A DNA stretch of 64,000 nucleotides from Magicicada septendecula (taxonomy: Eukaryota; Arthropoda; Insecta; Hemiptera; Cicadidae), in NCBI GenBank assembly GCA_034769895.1, contig CM068367.1, forward strand, positions 1,318,390,286 through 1,318,454,285. The letters are read 5' to 3'. The notes under the pieces are model-generated. The model worked only from the letters and a program-made list of their open reading frames with translations, had not been told where the DNA came from and did no database searches. Positions 38,125 through 50,395 of the stretch are shown piece after piece. How positions within the stretch are numbered: the stretch's first letter is position 1; every line of letters begins with the position of its first letter. The position numbers and the translations under genes are program-made.

Positions 38125-38703
38125 TGTTTATAAAGAAATAGTGTGAATAATGAATAATGAAACCCCAAGATTACAGAAGAAAGCGATAATTATTATTAAA
38201 TGTTTATAAAGAAATAGTGTGAATAATAAATAATGAAACCCCAGGATTACAGAAGAAAGCGATAATTATTATTAAATGTTTATAAAGAAATAGTGTGAAT
38301 AATAAATAATGAAACCCCAAGATTACAGAAGAAAGCGATAATTATTATTAAATGTTTATAAAGAAATAGTGTGAATAATAAATAATGACACCCCAGGATT
38401 ACAGGAGAAAGCGATAATTATTACTAAATGTTTATAAAGAAATAGTGTGAATAATAAATAATGAAACCCCAGGATTACAGAAGAAAGTGAGAATTATTAT
38501 TAAATGTTTATAAAGAAATAGTGTGAATAATAAATAATGAAACCCCAAGATTACAGAAGAAAGCGATAATTATTATTAAATGTTTATAAAGAAATAGTGT
38601 GAATAATAAATAATGAAACCCCAGGATTACAGAAGAAAGTGAGAATTATTATTAAATGTTTATAAAGAGATAGTGTGAATAATGAATAATGAAACCCCAA
38701 GAT
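38125..38703 (+). repeat. 76-bp minisatellite, unit 6 main block
   Basis: About 7.6 monomers in the same variant order as unit 5. Confidence 0.85.
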
Positions 38704-39769
38704 AAAAGTTTTTACCTCAAATCTACCTATGCAAAATAAAGAAAGAAAGAAAATCATATGACCTAAAATACATACTAAATTGCCAAATGATGGAACAATT
38801 TCAGTAAACGATTGAATGTAACCAATATAATGTTAAAGAAGACAAGAAAGGAAGATTATTTATGAACATAATTCATTGAAAAATAAACAGCAAAAATAAT
38901 GAAATACGATAAGAAGAAGAATAGTTGGGCTAAGGAATGTATTTAGTTTGAAATACAGTTATAATGATCATCACACAACAACTATTTAGAAAATATTGTG
39001 ATCAGAGAAAAAACAAATGAAGAAGATACTTAGCATTACAATCTCAACAAAAATGAAAACAAAAATGATTACAAATGATAACTGTCAAAGTCAATATCAA
39101 CGAATGTTTAAGGAATTAAAATGGAATTACGAAATATGAAGAATAGTAATGAAGAAATATAAAGGCAACAAAGGAAAAAATCTTTACCCAAATATTTATT
39201 ATTAAATAATTAAAGAGATTATTAGGAGACTATTATTATATTTTATAGCTGACTGTAGATGAATTCCAGCAGTACTATATTAAAATGTGGTGTGGACAGC
39301 AGAGTATGAAGCCAAACAGTGCCTCTCTGAACTGTACCAACGCATGTGTTAGGGATTGTTAGGGAAATTAAATATTTAAGGAATATTAGAATAGTTGCAA
39401 GAATAACTTCAGTTTACAAAAAAGTAGGACGAAGAAAACAGAAAGAAATGAGTTAACAGGAGAATAATTGAGAAATACAGTGATTATAGTAATTATAACT
39501 AGAAGAGATGTGAAACTAATGTATCATTGAATATTGTAGCCAACTATCAACAAATAATGTTTACAGAAATAAAAATGATCAAGAATGTTAATTAAAATGA
39601 TGAAATGTTATTAAAAAAAAAAAATAAAAAAAAAAAAATATGAATACTAGTCTAATGAAGTTACCTTGAAAATCCCATCGTCAACCATTAACAATGAAAT
39701 GAAGAAAAGGCATGTGAAAAAGACAAGTTTATTTGACCTAAACTTCATTCAGGTAAACTAAACTTTTCT

Positions 39770-39784
39770 AGGAGGGGGAGCATA
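39770..39784 (+). promoter_or_regulatory. Polypurine tract before LTR of unit 7
   Basis: Same 15 bases directly before TGTAACG. Confidence 0.55.
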
Positions 39785-42060
39785 TGTAACGCAACAGAAA
39801 TGCGTTATGCATGTTAGCATTCAGAAATGCGAAATGTAGCATTCATGTTACATAAAAACAAGGTTCACAGAATAATAAACAAGTCAATATATAACCCCAT
39901 AATAGAACAAAGATCCAATAATCACAATTACAACATAGATAAAGGTAAATAAGGATGCAAGGTAGTGTTAACAAGAATAAACGAACCTGTAAGTTAGATA
40001 ATAGTTGATGATATATGTTTAGTGAAAAGCAAACAAAAAAATGAAACAATGATTTACTTTATAATAATAACAGATAAGAATTTTGAGTTAAGAGGTATTA
40101 TTTTGTGACAACAAATGTTATGATAAAGTTTATGTTATGTTATACCAAGTATGTGTCGAGTTAATGAAAGATAATAACAAGTTGTATTATTCAATGACGG
40201 TTGTAGAATGAAGTGTGAAGCAGCTAATTAATGTTAATAGATTTGAATTTTCTTATATGTGATCCATAGGTCAACATAAAATTGTTATTAGATATGGAAA
40301 AAATAATTGTTTATGTAAATGTTAATAGTTAAGATTTGATTATATGTATGAATTTATGTAAAAGGGGCTATAGATGTGTACCAGTTATAAACACAGGTAG
40401 ATCCGTTTACAATAAAAGGCCTAACAGCCAAAACTACTATACAAACACTCATAACATGAAGGTTAGGTACATCAATTAATAATAATTAATAAATACGATT
40501 TGAAGAGCTAGAAAAAACATTAAATTAATAATAATATATAATAAAATTTATACAAATTATGATAATACAATAATGCCATGATATCGATTAATGACATTTA
40601 ATATCGAAAGTGTATTAAATATAATAACGGAAAAAAACCGGCTTATATCAAAAAACCAGCAGAATATGTGTAGAAAATAATAAACCAACTAGCGGTAAAG
40701 TTACATTCCGATAGGATAGCAAATTGATAAGAAATAGACAAAAAATATATGAAATAAATACTATATTCAAGATATGCGGAAGGAAGAAGTTATGTGTTGT
40801 TAGGGACGACAGAAGAAGAGGAAGTTGTTGACTTAACAATAATTGCTTTGATGAACTGAATGTGATGAGATTAAAAAACCCAAGAATAATCTATTTAATC
40901 GTAATATTCTAAATTATCAGATACGATTATAAAATACAAAATTCTAATGACAATATTTACATCTATCACCAATACAGTTTAACCAAATAACACTACAATA
41001 TGAAATCTTAATAGAGAATAAATAACTGAATTCTACAAGAAAGAACTTGAACTGTCCCATATCCGAAGGGAATGGATGAGATATTAAATCAAATAGAAAG
41101 AATTAACAGTATCACAATTAATAATATTCACTACACCAGAAATTATAACCTTTCAAATACACGGAACAACACTAATTGCTTCAACCGAAAGAAGAACTTA
41201 TTTGGATCCTGGCGTTGCAGAAGAAACATCAATCGGGCTGTAAATCAATCCACTGAGCTGTATTTCCGAAGTGGACAGGACGAGAATTCCTTTTTATTAA
41301 ACAGAAGAAGGAAAATCGTACGGCATAATCGTCCAGAACAGCAAATTTATCAATCAACCGCCTACACGATTGGCTTCGTTCTAGTCTGGTAAATTATTAT
41401 AATATTAATCATACTAACTACACAACACTACAAATTTGTAAATCTTGCATTCTTATCTATGTATTTTTAATCTTCCCTACAGTTAATAAGAACCTTCACA
41501 CCCTGAATTAAATTAATTACAAATTAAAACACACTATATAACTAAATTTAAATAAGGTATCAGAATAACCAACAATCGATTCATACAATCTATAGCCCAA
41601 GCATATTTTAATTAGAACATATATTATTCAATGTTAAGGAAGTAAACAAATAAAGAACCTTTATATATTGGCAAAATCTTGTTATTTGGAGTATGGTTAA
41701 TGAGCTAGGAACAAAAAAGTAACTGAATAAGTATAGAATAATTGGTTAACATAAACATTGAAATAACCTATAAGTTTCGTTGAGCCGATACTACAGCGCT
41801 TATAGCGGAATTATCTGACACCAAAGAGAGAGCGTAAAAATACAAAATTAGACAGAATTCTCTTCAAGGTATAATAGGGTTGGACGGGATTATAAAATAA
41901 CTCATTAATTATTTAAGTTGCAGGTACACAAACACTGATAGTTTTTAGAAAGCTAAGTTAATAATTAATTACTTACATCAATACATCCCACAACTCCAAA
42001 TATCTCCGAGATTTACATAATTAAAATCATTCAAAACACATTGGCATAGGTGTATGTACA
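39785..42060 (+). repeat. Putative LTR with expanded terminal hairpin, unit 7
   Basis: 2,276 bp, same expansion as unit 6. TATA-like box is TATACAAA (40438-40445). Confidence 0.55.
41072..41392 (+). CDS. 106-codon ORF in LTR (unit 7)
   Basis: ATG present, open to TAA. Has Thr (TCCACTGAG) at a site where unit 6 has Ser. Function unknown. Confidence 0.25.
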   Translation: MDEILNQIERINSITINNIHYTRNYNLSNTRNNTNCFNRKKNLFGSWRCRRNINRAVNQSTELYFRSGQDENSFLLNRRRKIVRHNRPEQQIYQSTAYTIGFVLVW

Positions 42061-42278
42061 AATTGACAAACCCAACAGTGGGGTTTTAAGGAGAGGAAAC
42101 AAGTTTATCTACAAATTGACGCTCATAACGTGGGACCTAATTAGGTGACGTGAGAGTGGTTACTTACAAATTGACGACGGCAACGTTGGGGAGGAAATAA
42201 CGAGAATCCCGCGACCGTAAGAGACAACGTAAGAGCCGAGGGATCCATAACAAATTGGCGCTCAACCAGTGTAGGGCT
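42058..42278 (+). promoter_or_regulatory. Primer-site-like motif cluster, unit 7
   Basis: Four motifs, last at 42250, same as unit 6. Confidence 0.45.
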
Positions 42279-42361
42279 TAGGTTAAGTAAAACCATAAGT
42301 ATATTAATATTACTTAACCAGAGCAGGCAACTGTGGGAGACTAGAAATGCAATAGAGAAAG

Positions 42362-44082
42362 ATGATAAAAAAGGAAACGAAAATGCAAGGACAAGAGAGG
42401 CGATTAAGTTACGCGGAATGGACGACAGTACTATTTAAGAAATTCAGCAAAGAGATGGGATACATAGAAAAGAATACGATCACGAAAGAGCGCAAATGAG
42501 TCGCGCGAATGAATTGGGAACACCAGACGACAAAATGACATTGAGAGAGATTTATTATGAAATGTGGGAGTTAGATGCCAGGTGTAATAAAGGAAAGACT
42601 ATTGGGACGACTAACGAAGAAGACGATAACAAGGTGGAGAGGATGACTGAAAAAGATTGGGAAAGATGGGACGATAATGAAGAACAAATGAAAACCGAAA
42701 GAATAGGAGTATACGCCCAGGTGACAGAACAATATACTCAGGAAGATTATGAACAATGGAAACGAGAAATAAGACCACCTGAAAAACCAATATAAACAGA
42801 AAACAAAGAATTAAGGGAATGGATAAGGGTGATGTTTGAACTATCCCGAGAAGATATGTGTAACTGGAGGAAAAAACATAATCAAAAATATGAACTTATA
42901 GGAATGACAAATAATAAAAAGATAGAACAATCCAGTATACAAAAAGAAGTAAAAATAGTCAAAGTGAAGCAACAGAAGAAAATGTCAGAACAACCAAAGA
43001 AAGTGACCTATCAGGACGTAATGGACTTTCTGAGTAAACAGTTCAGAGAACTAAGGGAAAGCAATAAACAAACAATGGACAGTGGTTTCAAAGAAATGAA
43101 TGAAAATTTTAGAAAACAGAATGAAAACTCAAAGAGACTGGAGGAAAAATTCGATAAAATGAATGAGGAAATTAAAGAAACCTCAAAACAAATTAACGAA
43201 AGGTTCGATAGAAATGATGAGAGTTTAAGACAAATGAAGGCAGAAATCGTACAAAGAAACGAAGAAAATTTAAGGCGAATGGATGAAAGAATTGAGAAAA
43301 TGAACGAAGCAGGTTTAAAGCAGATTGAGGACAAGAAGGAGCAGTTCAATAATGAGATAATGGAAACTTTCGAAGGGAAGTTTGAAAACGATAACACGCT
43401 TAGCCCAGAAGTGGATAAATACGAGGAGGAGACAAATAAAGAAAGGGAGCTGTGTTTAAAGAATATGTCTAAAACACTAGACAGCACTTCCGAAGGTATT
43501 ATAATAAATCTGACCATAGAAGAGAATATCCAGAGAATAAGGAAGATATGGAGAAAGAAAATAGTCAATACCAAAGAAGAAATGGAGATGAGGAAAGGTG
43601 GATTAATTAGTGCGTTTAACATCCCAGTTAATGAACAAAGGGAGTTATGTAAGGGTATGAAATATAAAAGAAACTTCATGAAAATGACCAAAATGAACCA
43701 CCATGGAATAATTACAAAAACATTAAATAAATTTAAATGTCATTTAAATAAATCAACAATCAAAAGGTATATGACCACATCAATTATATCGTTAACACGG
43801 AAGATACCCGTAAAACATTTAGTAAATAGTCCAGATATCGAAGGGAAAGGAAGGGTAGAATTTACCAGTAATTATATTAGAATAGAGGAGATACGATACC
43901 TGATAATTCAAAGGGAGCTAAATATAACTGAATACCCTGAATTAAATGAAGACTTTGCAACAGCCGAGTTACAGTACTGGCTTTGTATCATGCACAAGAG
44001 ATATGTAAAAAGTGTAGAAATTGTTATGAATACTGCAGTCATCCGGACAACGGGTGCAGTCGAATTAATAGACCATGGTTAG
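42362..44082 (+). pseudogene. Gag-like frame, unit 7
   Basis: 4-bp deletion near 42476 and Gln-to-stop at 42793-42795, but no second stop, so 417 codons are open (42829-44082). A private Arg-to-Gln change (GAACAAAGG) lies near 43635. Confidence 0.5.
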
Positions 44083-44332
44083 AAAAAGAAGCAGTCAACC
44101 AGAAAAATGGGACTGATGTTATGAAAACTGACCAGGCAATCAATTGACAAGATACGGAAATATTATTTAATGAATAAATTCTAAAATATGATAAGAAAAA
44201 CTTATTACCAGTCTTGAAGAGAAAATACTTGGAATTTAAAAAGAATTTGCGTTGAATACTACCACTAAATTCTAAAATACAATAAGAACCACTTATTATC
44301 GATTTTGAAGAAAACAAGAGTTTATAAAGTAA

Positions 44333-44911
44333 TGTTTATAAAGAAATAGTGTGAATAATGAATAATGAAATCCCAAGATTACAGAAGAAAGCGATAATTA
44401 TTATTAAATGTTTATAAAGAAATAGTGTGAATAATAAATAATGAAACCCCAGGATTACAGAAGAAAGCGATAATTATTATTAAATGTTTATAAAGAAATA
44501 GTGTGAATAATAAATAATGAAACCCCAAGATTACAGAAGAAAGCGAGAATTATTATTAAATGTTTATAAAGAAATAGTGTGAATAATAAATAATGAAACC
44601 CCAGGATTACAGAAGAAAGCGATAATTATTATTAAATATTTATAAAGAAATAGTGTGAATAATAAATAATGAAACCCCAAGATTACAGAAGAAAGCGATA
44701 ATTATTATTAAATGTTTATAAAGAAATAGTGTGAATAATAAATAATGAAACCCCAGGATTACAGAAGAAAGCGATAATTATTATTAAATGTTTATAAAGA
44801 AATAGTGTGAATAATAAATAATGAAACCCCAGGATTATAGAAGAAAGTGAGAATTATTATTAAATGTTTATAAAGAAATAGTGTTAATAATGAATAATGA
44901 AACCCCAAGAT
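44333..44911 (+). repeat. 76-bp minisatellite, unit 7
   Basis: About 7.6 monomers in the order of units 1 to 3 rather than that of units 5 and 6. Confidence 0.85.
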
Positions 44912-45976
44912 AAATGTTTTTACCTCAAATCTACCTATGCAAAATAAAGAAAGAAAGAAAATCATATGACCTAAAATACATACTAAATTGCCAAATGATG
45001 GAACAATTTCAGTAAACGATTGAATGTAACCAATATAATGTTAAAGAAGACAAGAAAGAAAGAGTATTTATGAACATAATTCATTGAAAAATAAACAGCA
45101 AAAATAATGAAATACGATAAGAAGAAGAATAGTTGGGCTAAGGAATGTATTTAGTTTGAAATACAGTTATAATGATCATCACACAACAACTATTTAGAAA
45201 ATATTGTGATCAGAAAAAAAACAAATGAAGAAGATAATTAGCATTACAATCTCAACAAAAATGAAAACAAAAATGATTACAAATTATAACTGTCAAAGTC
45301 AATATCAACGAATGTTTAAGGAATTAAAATGGAATTACGAAATATGAAGAATAGTAACGAAGAAATATAAAGGCAACAAAGGAAAAAATCTTTTCCCAAA
45401 TATTTATTATTAATTAATTAAAGAGATTATTAGGAGATTATTATTATATTTTATAGCTGACTGTAGATGAATTCCAGCAGTACTATATTAAAATGTGGTG
45501 TGGACAGCAGAGTATGAAGCCAAACAGTGCCTCTCTGAACTGTACCAACGCATGTGTTAAGGATTGTTAGGGAAATTAAATATTTAAGGAATATTAGAAT
45601 AGTTGCAAGAATAACTTCAGTTTCCAAAAAAGTAGGACGAAGAAAAAAGAAAGAAATGAGTTAACAGGAGAATAATTGAGAAATACAGTGATTATAGTAA
45701 TTATAAATAGAAGAGATGTGAAACTAATGTATCATTGAATATTGTAGCCAACTACCAACAAATAATGTTTACAGAAATAAAAATGATCAAGAATGTTAAT
45801 TAAAATGATGAAATGTTATTAAATAAAAAAATAAAAAAAAAAAAATATGAATACTAGTCTAATGAAGTTACCTTGAAAATCCCATCGTCAACCATTAACA
45901 ATGAAATGAAGAAAAGGCATGTGAAAAAGACAAGTTTATTTGACCTAAACTTCATTCAGGTAAACTAAACTTTTTT

Positions 45977-45991
45977 AGGAGGGGGAGCATA
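45977..45991 (+). promoter_or_regulatory. Polypurine tract before LTR of unit 8
   Basis: Same 15 bases directly before TGTAACG. Confidence 0.55.
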
Positions 45992-48234
45992 TGTAACGCA
46001 ACAGAAATGCTAGCATTCATGTTACATAAAAACAAGGTTCACAGAATAATAAACAAGTCAATATATAACCCCATAATAGAACAAAGATCCAATAATCAAA
46101 ATTATAATCATAGATATAGGTAAATAAGGATGCAAGGTAGTGTTAACAAGAATAAACGAACCTGTAAGTTAGATAATAGTTGATGATATATGTTTAGTGA
46201 AAAGCAAACAAAAAAATGAAACAATGATTTACTTTATAGTAATAACAAATAAGAATTTTGAGTTAAGAGGTATTATTTTGTGACAACAAATGTTATGATA
46301 AAGTTTATGTTATGTTATACCAAATATGTGTTGAGTTAATGAAAGATAATGAAACAAGTTGTATTATTCAATGACTGTTGTAGAATGAAGTGTGAAGCAG
46401 CTAATTAATGTTAATAGATTTGAATTTTCTTATATGTGATCCATAGGTCAACATAAAATTGTTATTAGATATGGAAAAAATAATTGTTTATGTACATGTT
46501 AATAGTTAAGATTTGATTATATGTATGAATTTATGTAAAAGGGGCTATAGATGTGTACCAGTTATAAACACAGGTAGTTCCGTTTACAATAAAAGGCCTA
46601 ACAGCCAAAACTACTATATAAACACTCATAACATGAAGGTTAGGTACATCAATTAATAATAATTTATAAATACGATTTGAAGAGCTAGAAAAAACATTAA
46701 ATTAATAATAATATATAATAAAATTTATACAAATTATGATAATACCATAATGCCATGATATCGATTAATGACATTTAATATCGAAAGTGTATTAAATATA
46801 ATAAAGGAAAAAAACCGGCTTATATCAAAAAACCAGCAGAATATGTGTAGAAAATAATAAACCAACTATCGGTAAAGTTACATTCCGATAGGATAGCAAA
46901 TTGATAAGAAATAGACAAAAAATATATGAAATAAATACTATATTCAAGATATGCGGAAGGAAGAAGTCATGTGTTGCTAGGGACGACAGAAGAAGAGGAA
47001 GTTGTTGACTTAACAATAATTGCTTTGATGAACTGAATGTGATGAGATTAAAAAACCAAGAATAATCTATTTAATCGTAATATTCTAAATTATCAGATAC
47101 GATTATAAAATACAAAATTCTAATGACAATATTTACGTCTATCACCAATACAGTTTAACCAAATAACACTACAATATGAAATCATAATGAGAATAAATAA
47201 CTGAAATCTACAAGAAAGAACTTGAACTGTCCCATATCCGAAGGGAATTGATGAGATATTAAATCAAATAGAAAGAATTAACAGTATCACAATTAATAAT
47301 ATTCACTACACCAGAAATTATAACCTTTCAAATACACGGAACAACACTAATTGCTTCAACCGAAAGAAGAACTTATTTGGATCCTGGCGTTGCAGAAGAA
47401 ACATCAATCGGGCTGTAAATCAATCCACTGAGCTGTATTTCCGAAGTGGACAGGACGAGAATTCCTTTTTAGTAAACAGAAGAAGGAAAATCGTACGGCA
47501 TAATCGTCCAGAACAGCAAATTTATCAATCAACCGCCTACACGATTGGCTTCGTTCTAGTCTGGTAAATTATTATAATATTAATCATACTAACTACACAA
47601 CACTACAAATTTGTAAATCTTGCATTCTTATCTATGTATTTTTAATCTTCCCTACAGTTACAAGAACCTTCACACCCTGAATTAAATTAATTACAAATTA
47701 AAACACACTATATAACTAAATTTAAATAAGGTATCAGAATAACCAACAATCGATTCATACAATCTATAGCCCAAGCATATGTTAATTAGGACATATATTA
47801 TTCAATGTTAAGGAAGTAAACAAATAAAGAACCTTTATATATTGGCAAAATCTTGTTATTTGGAGTATGGTTAATGAGCTAGGAACAAAAAAGTAACTGA
47901 ATAAGTATAGAATAATTGGTTAACATAAACATTGAAATAACCTATAAGTTTCGTTGAGCCGATACTACAGCGCTTATAGCGGAATTATCTGACACCAAAG
48001 AGAGAGCGTAAAAATACAAAATTTGACAGAATTCTCTTCAAGGTATAATAGGGTTGGACGGAATTATAAAATAACTCATTAATTATTTAAGTTGCAGGTA
48101 CACAAACACTGATAGTTTTTAGAAAGCTAAGTTAATAATTAATTACTTACATCAATACATCCCACAACTCCAAATATCTCCGAGATTTACATAATTAAAA
48201 TCATTCAAAACACATTGGCATAGGTGTATGTACA
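45992..48234 (+). repeat. Putative LTR, unit 8
   Basis: 2,243 bp with the short-form hairpin, TATATAAA restored, and TTACAAG after the candidate acceptor as in unit 1. Shares several alleles with unit 1, such as AATTTATAAATACG near 46660. Confidence 0.55.
47247..47567 (+). pseudogene. 106-codon frame in LTR, start codon lost (unit 8)
   Basis: First codon ATT; otherwise open. Candidate intron at 47564-47657. Confidence 0.2.
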
Positions 48235-48452
48235 AATTGACAAACCCAACAGTGGGGTTTTAAGGAGAGGAAACAAGTTTATCTACAAATTGACGCTCAT
48301 AACGTGGGACCTAATTAGGTGACGTGAGAGTGGTTACTTACAAATTGACGACGGCAACGTTGGGGAGGAAATAACGAGAATCCCGCGACCGTAAGAGACA
48401 ACGTAAGAGCCGAGGGATCCATAACAAATTGGCGCTCAACCAGTGTAGGGCT
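48232..48452 (+). promoter_or_regulatory. Primer-site-like motif cluster, unit 8
   Basis: Four motifs, last at 48424. Confidence 0.45.
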
Positions 48453-48962
48453 TAGGTTAAGTAAAACCATAAGTATATTTATATTACTTAACCAGAGCAG
48501 GCAACTGTGGGAGACTAGAAATGCAATAGAGAAAGATGATACAAAAGGAAACGAAAATGCAAGGACAAGAGAGACGATTAAGTTACGCGGAATGGACGAC
48601 AGTACTATTTAAGAAATTCAGCAAAGAAATGGGATACATAGAAAAGAATACCAATGATCACGAAAGAGCGCAAATGAGTCGCGCGAATGCATTGGGAACA
48701 CCAGACGACAAAATGACATTGAGAGAGATTTATTATGAAATGTGGGAGTTAGATGCCAGGTGTAATAAAGGAAAGACTATTGGGACGACTAACGAAGAAG
48801 ACGATAACAAGGTGGAGAGGATGACTGAAAAAGATTGGGAAAGATGGGACGATAATGAAGAACAAATGAAAACCGAAAGAATAGGAGTATACGCCCAGGT
48901 GACAGAACAATATACTCAGGAAGATTATGAACAATGGAAACGAGAAATAAGACCACCTGAAA

Positions 48963-49256
48963 TATCGGTATGGAGAACCATACATGACTTCCATATTCTT
49001 AGATTTATATTTAAAATCATTTTCGAAATGAAATATTACCATAGAAACTACTTCTTTCTACTTACTGCTTCAGCCTTAACCACAGTACTGTGGTCACTAA
49101 CGTATACCACCTCACGTTATCGCACTCGATTTTCACTGATGATGGAAGTCGATGGCATTGCCGAAATGTCTGGTTTTGTAGAAAACATTGGACTACGGCC
49201 AAATATTCCGGGAAGGAATTTTAACAAAAACTACTTCTTTGTTGCCGATAACGTTG
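48963..49256. repeat. Left block shared with 59523-59816
   Basis: About 295 bp similar to the block at 59523. It contains a perfect 16-bp palindrome, ACCACAGTACTGTGGT (49079-49094, repeated at 59640-59655), and a hammerhead-like core. It could be a part of the HINE-like element or a separate short element, possibly Penelope-related, captured in it. Confidence 0.5.
49136..49170 (+). ncRNA. Hammerhead-ribozyme-like core, copy 1
   Basis: CTGATGA (49136-49142), then a hairpin candidate GGAAGT/ATTGCC, then GAAA (49163-49166) and TGTC. The homologous site at 59690 has a perfect stem II. The two copies read GAAATGTC and GAAACTTC, which suggests an ancestral GAAACGTC, the usual core with a GUC-type cleavage site. 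Stem I is only about three pairs, so this copy is probably inactive. Confidence 0.35.
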
Positions 49257-49816
49257 TACACATATATATCAGTGGCGAAGTTACATGGAGGCAATTGAGG
49301 CAATGCCTACCCTAACAAATTCTGTAGAATAAAAATTATAAATACGTATGAACTACATAACGTAAAGATTATACATTGTTACTGTGACTGTCAAATTTAT
49401 TAAACCGAAACGTGCTTTATTGAGCGACCGCTAGATGGTGACAGGTGAGATTCGGCATAGTTCGTTTAAAGCGAATGAGGCAACCTGAACTTGCCTCAGC
49501 GTTTTTTGTATACATCGTATGTAAGCAATGTAGTGGTGTGATAGGGAAGTGTAGGGAGGGGGGATTGTCCCGCGCTGTACACATAGAGCGTTGAGGCATG
49601 CCTCACTTCTGTGGTCCAAACAGTTAAGTTAAAGCGCCTGTGTTGTTTCTAAGTGTTTATTTTATGCGGTTATTAAAAGTGTCACTGTTATTCCGCTGAA
49701 CTAACAGATGATCAAGATTGTTATTTGAATTATTTGTAACATTAAACATATATATAGAAACTAACCAAGTTTAAAAATTTGAAGTTTAATCAGTTGTATT
49801 ATCGTGTATGACTAAT
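49257..49816. other. Unassigned insert within copy 1
   Basis: Not present in the second HINE-like copy. It contains CAGTGGCG at 49270 and several GAGGCA / TGCCTC segments (49290-49310, 49478-49500, 49590-49600) able to form hairpins. The termini hint at a hAT-type MITE, but no 8-bp duplication is found. No coding region is recognised. Confidence 0.3.
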
Positions 49817-50045
49817 ACAAGGATTGTTCAATAGACACACGTATAGAGCTGTAAAGCAATTTTTATTCAACGATTTTAAAAGAAGTCTCCAATAACATTA
49901 AGACATGAGTTCCACTGTTGCGCTAACCTGTAGATTCCCTGCTAGTAAAATTCTTACGGCTGTTTGTGGAACCATTCGGTTACAGCAAACTCTACCTCAG
50001 CGTCCGATTTGACCCACCGTCCTTTTAGTGATTCCTTAAAAAAAA
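49817..50045 (-). pseudogene. Mariner transposase C-terminal remnant
   Basis: On the minus strand from about 50037 to 49876 the translation follows the end of mariner-family transposases: LKGRW, SDAEVEFAV, EWFHKQP, EFY, GIYRLAQQW, then a GDFF-type end before the stop. Two in-frame stops are present (after the HKQP and EFY segments). A likely terminal repeat, CAAGGATTGTTCAATAGACA, starts at 49817 next to a TA. The catalytic D,D,D region and the other terminal repeat are gone. Confidence 0.65.
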
Positions 50046-50116
50046 TTTAAGATAAGATTTTTGCCTACCCATTCATTAACTACTAGCTTCGCCAGTAAGC
50101 AAATTAATGTCCATTT

Positions 50117-50395
50117 TTTCGGCTTGCACGCGTTATGTTGGTGTGGGTTTCGGCACTTTCCATTTAAAAAGCGTGCAAACGTAAGAAAATAAACATGAGT
50201 GAGGCCAGAAATAACGTGAATTGTGTGTTTGTGTCTTACCTGCCTTTTTATTGCCGTATTAAATGAAAAATATTATATTACATTAAAATTAAAAAATTTT
50301 AATTTTATTGCCTGGCAACAAAATTATTTTATTTTTAACAATTACCATTGTTTCAAAAAGTTTAAATAAATTTGCAAGTACTTTACTCTTGTTAA
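50117..50395. repeat. HINE-like core, left of satellite (copy 1)
   Basis: About 280 bp from TTTTTCGGCTTGCACGCGTT onward, matching 60236-60595 in copy 2, including a TATTGCCTGGCAACAAAATT segment. In copy 2 a TG microsatellite lies in this block. Noncoding. Confidence 0.6.

Larger units (their letters stand above)
32269..39784 (+). mobile_element. Array unit 6 (enlarged)
   Basis: 7,516 bp. Carries the same 1,309-bp duplication as unit 5 (35630-36938 copied to 36939-38247) with the same endpoints, so units 5 and 6 descend from one enlarged unit. The LTR start is expanded. The tail 38704-39769 is noncoding. Confidence 0.75.
39785..45991 (+). mobile_element. Array unit 7 (mosaic)
   Basis: 6,207 bp with no internal duplication. 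The left part looks like unit 6 (expanded hairpin, TATACAAA, GAATGAATTGG near 42507). From about 42553 it shares alleles with units 2 and 8 (TATTATGAAATG, AAAGGAAAGAC). Further right it returns to the unit 5/6 state GAGGAGGAG. The tail 44912-45976 is noncoding. Confidence 0.7.

Noticed and set aside
48536..49315. 259-codon ORF spanning unit 8 and the insertion
   Set aside because: It is a chance fusion of the gag-like N-terminus with noncoding insertion sequence; sister units show the original continuation.
49270..49616. hAT-type MITE with CAGTGGCG end
   Set aside because: The start fits, and GAGGCA/TGCCTC repeats are suggestive, but no matching inverted end or 8-bp target-site duplication was found.
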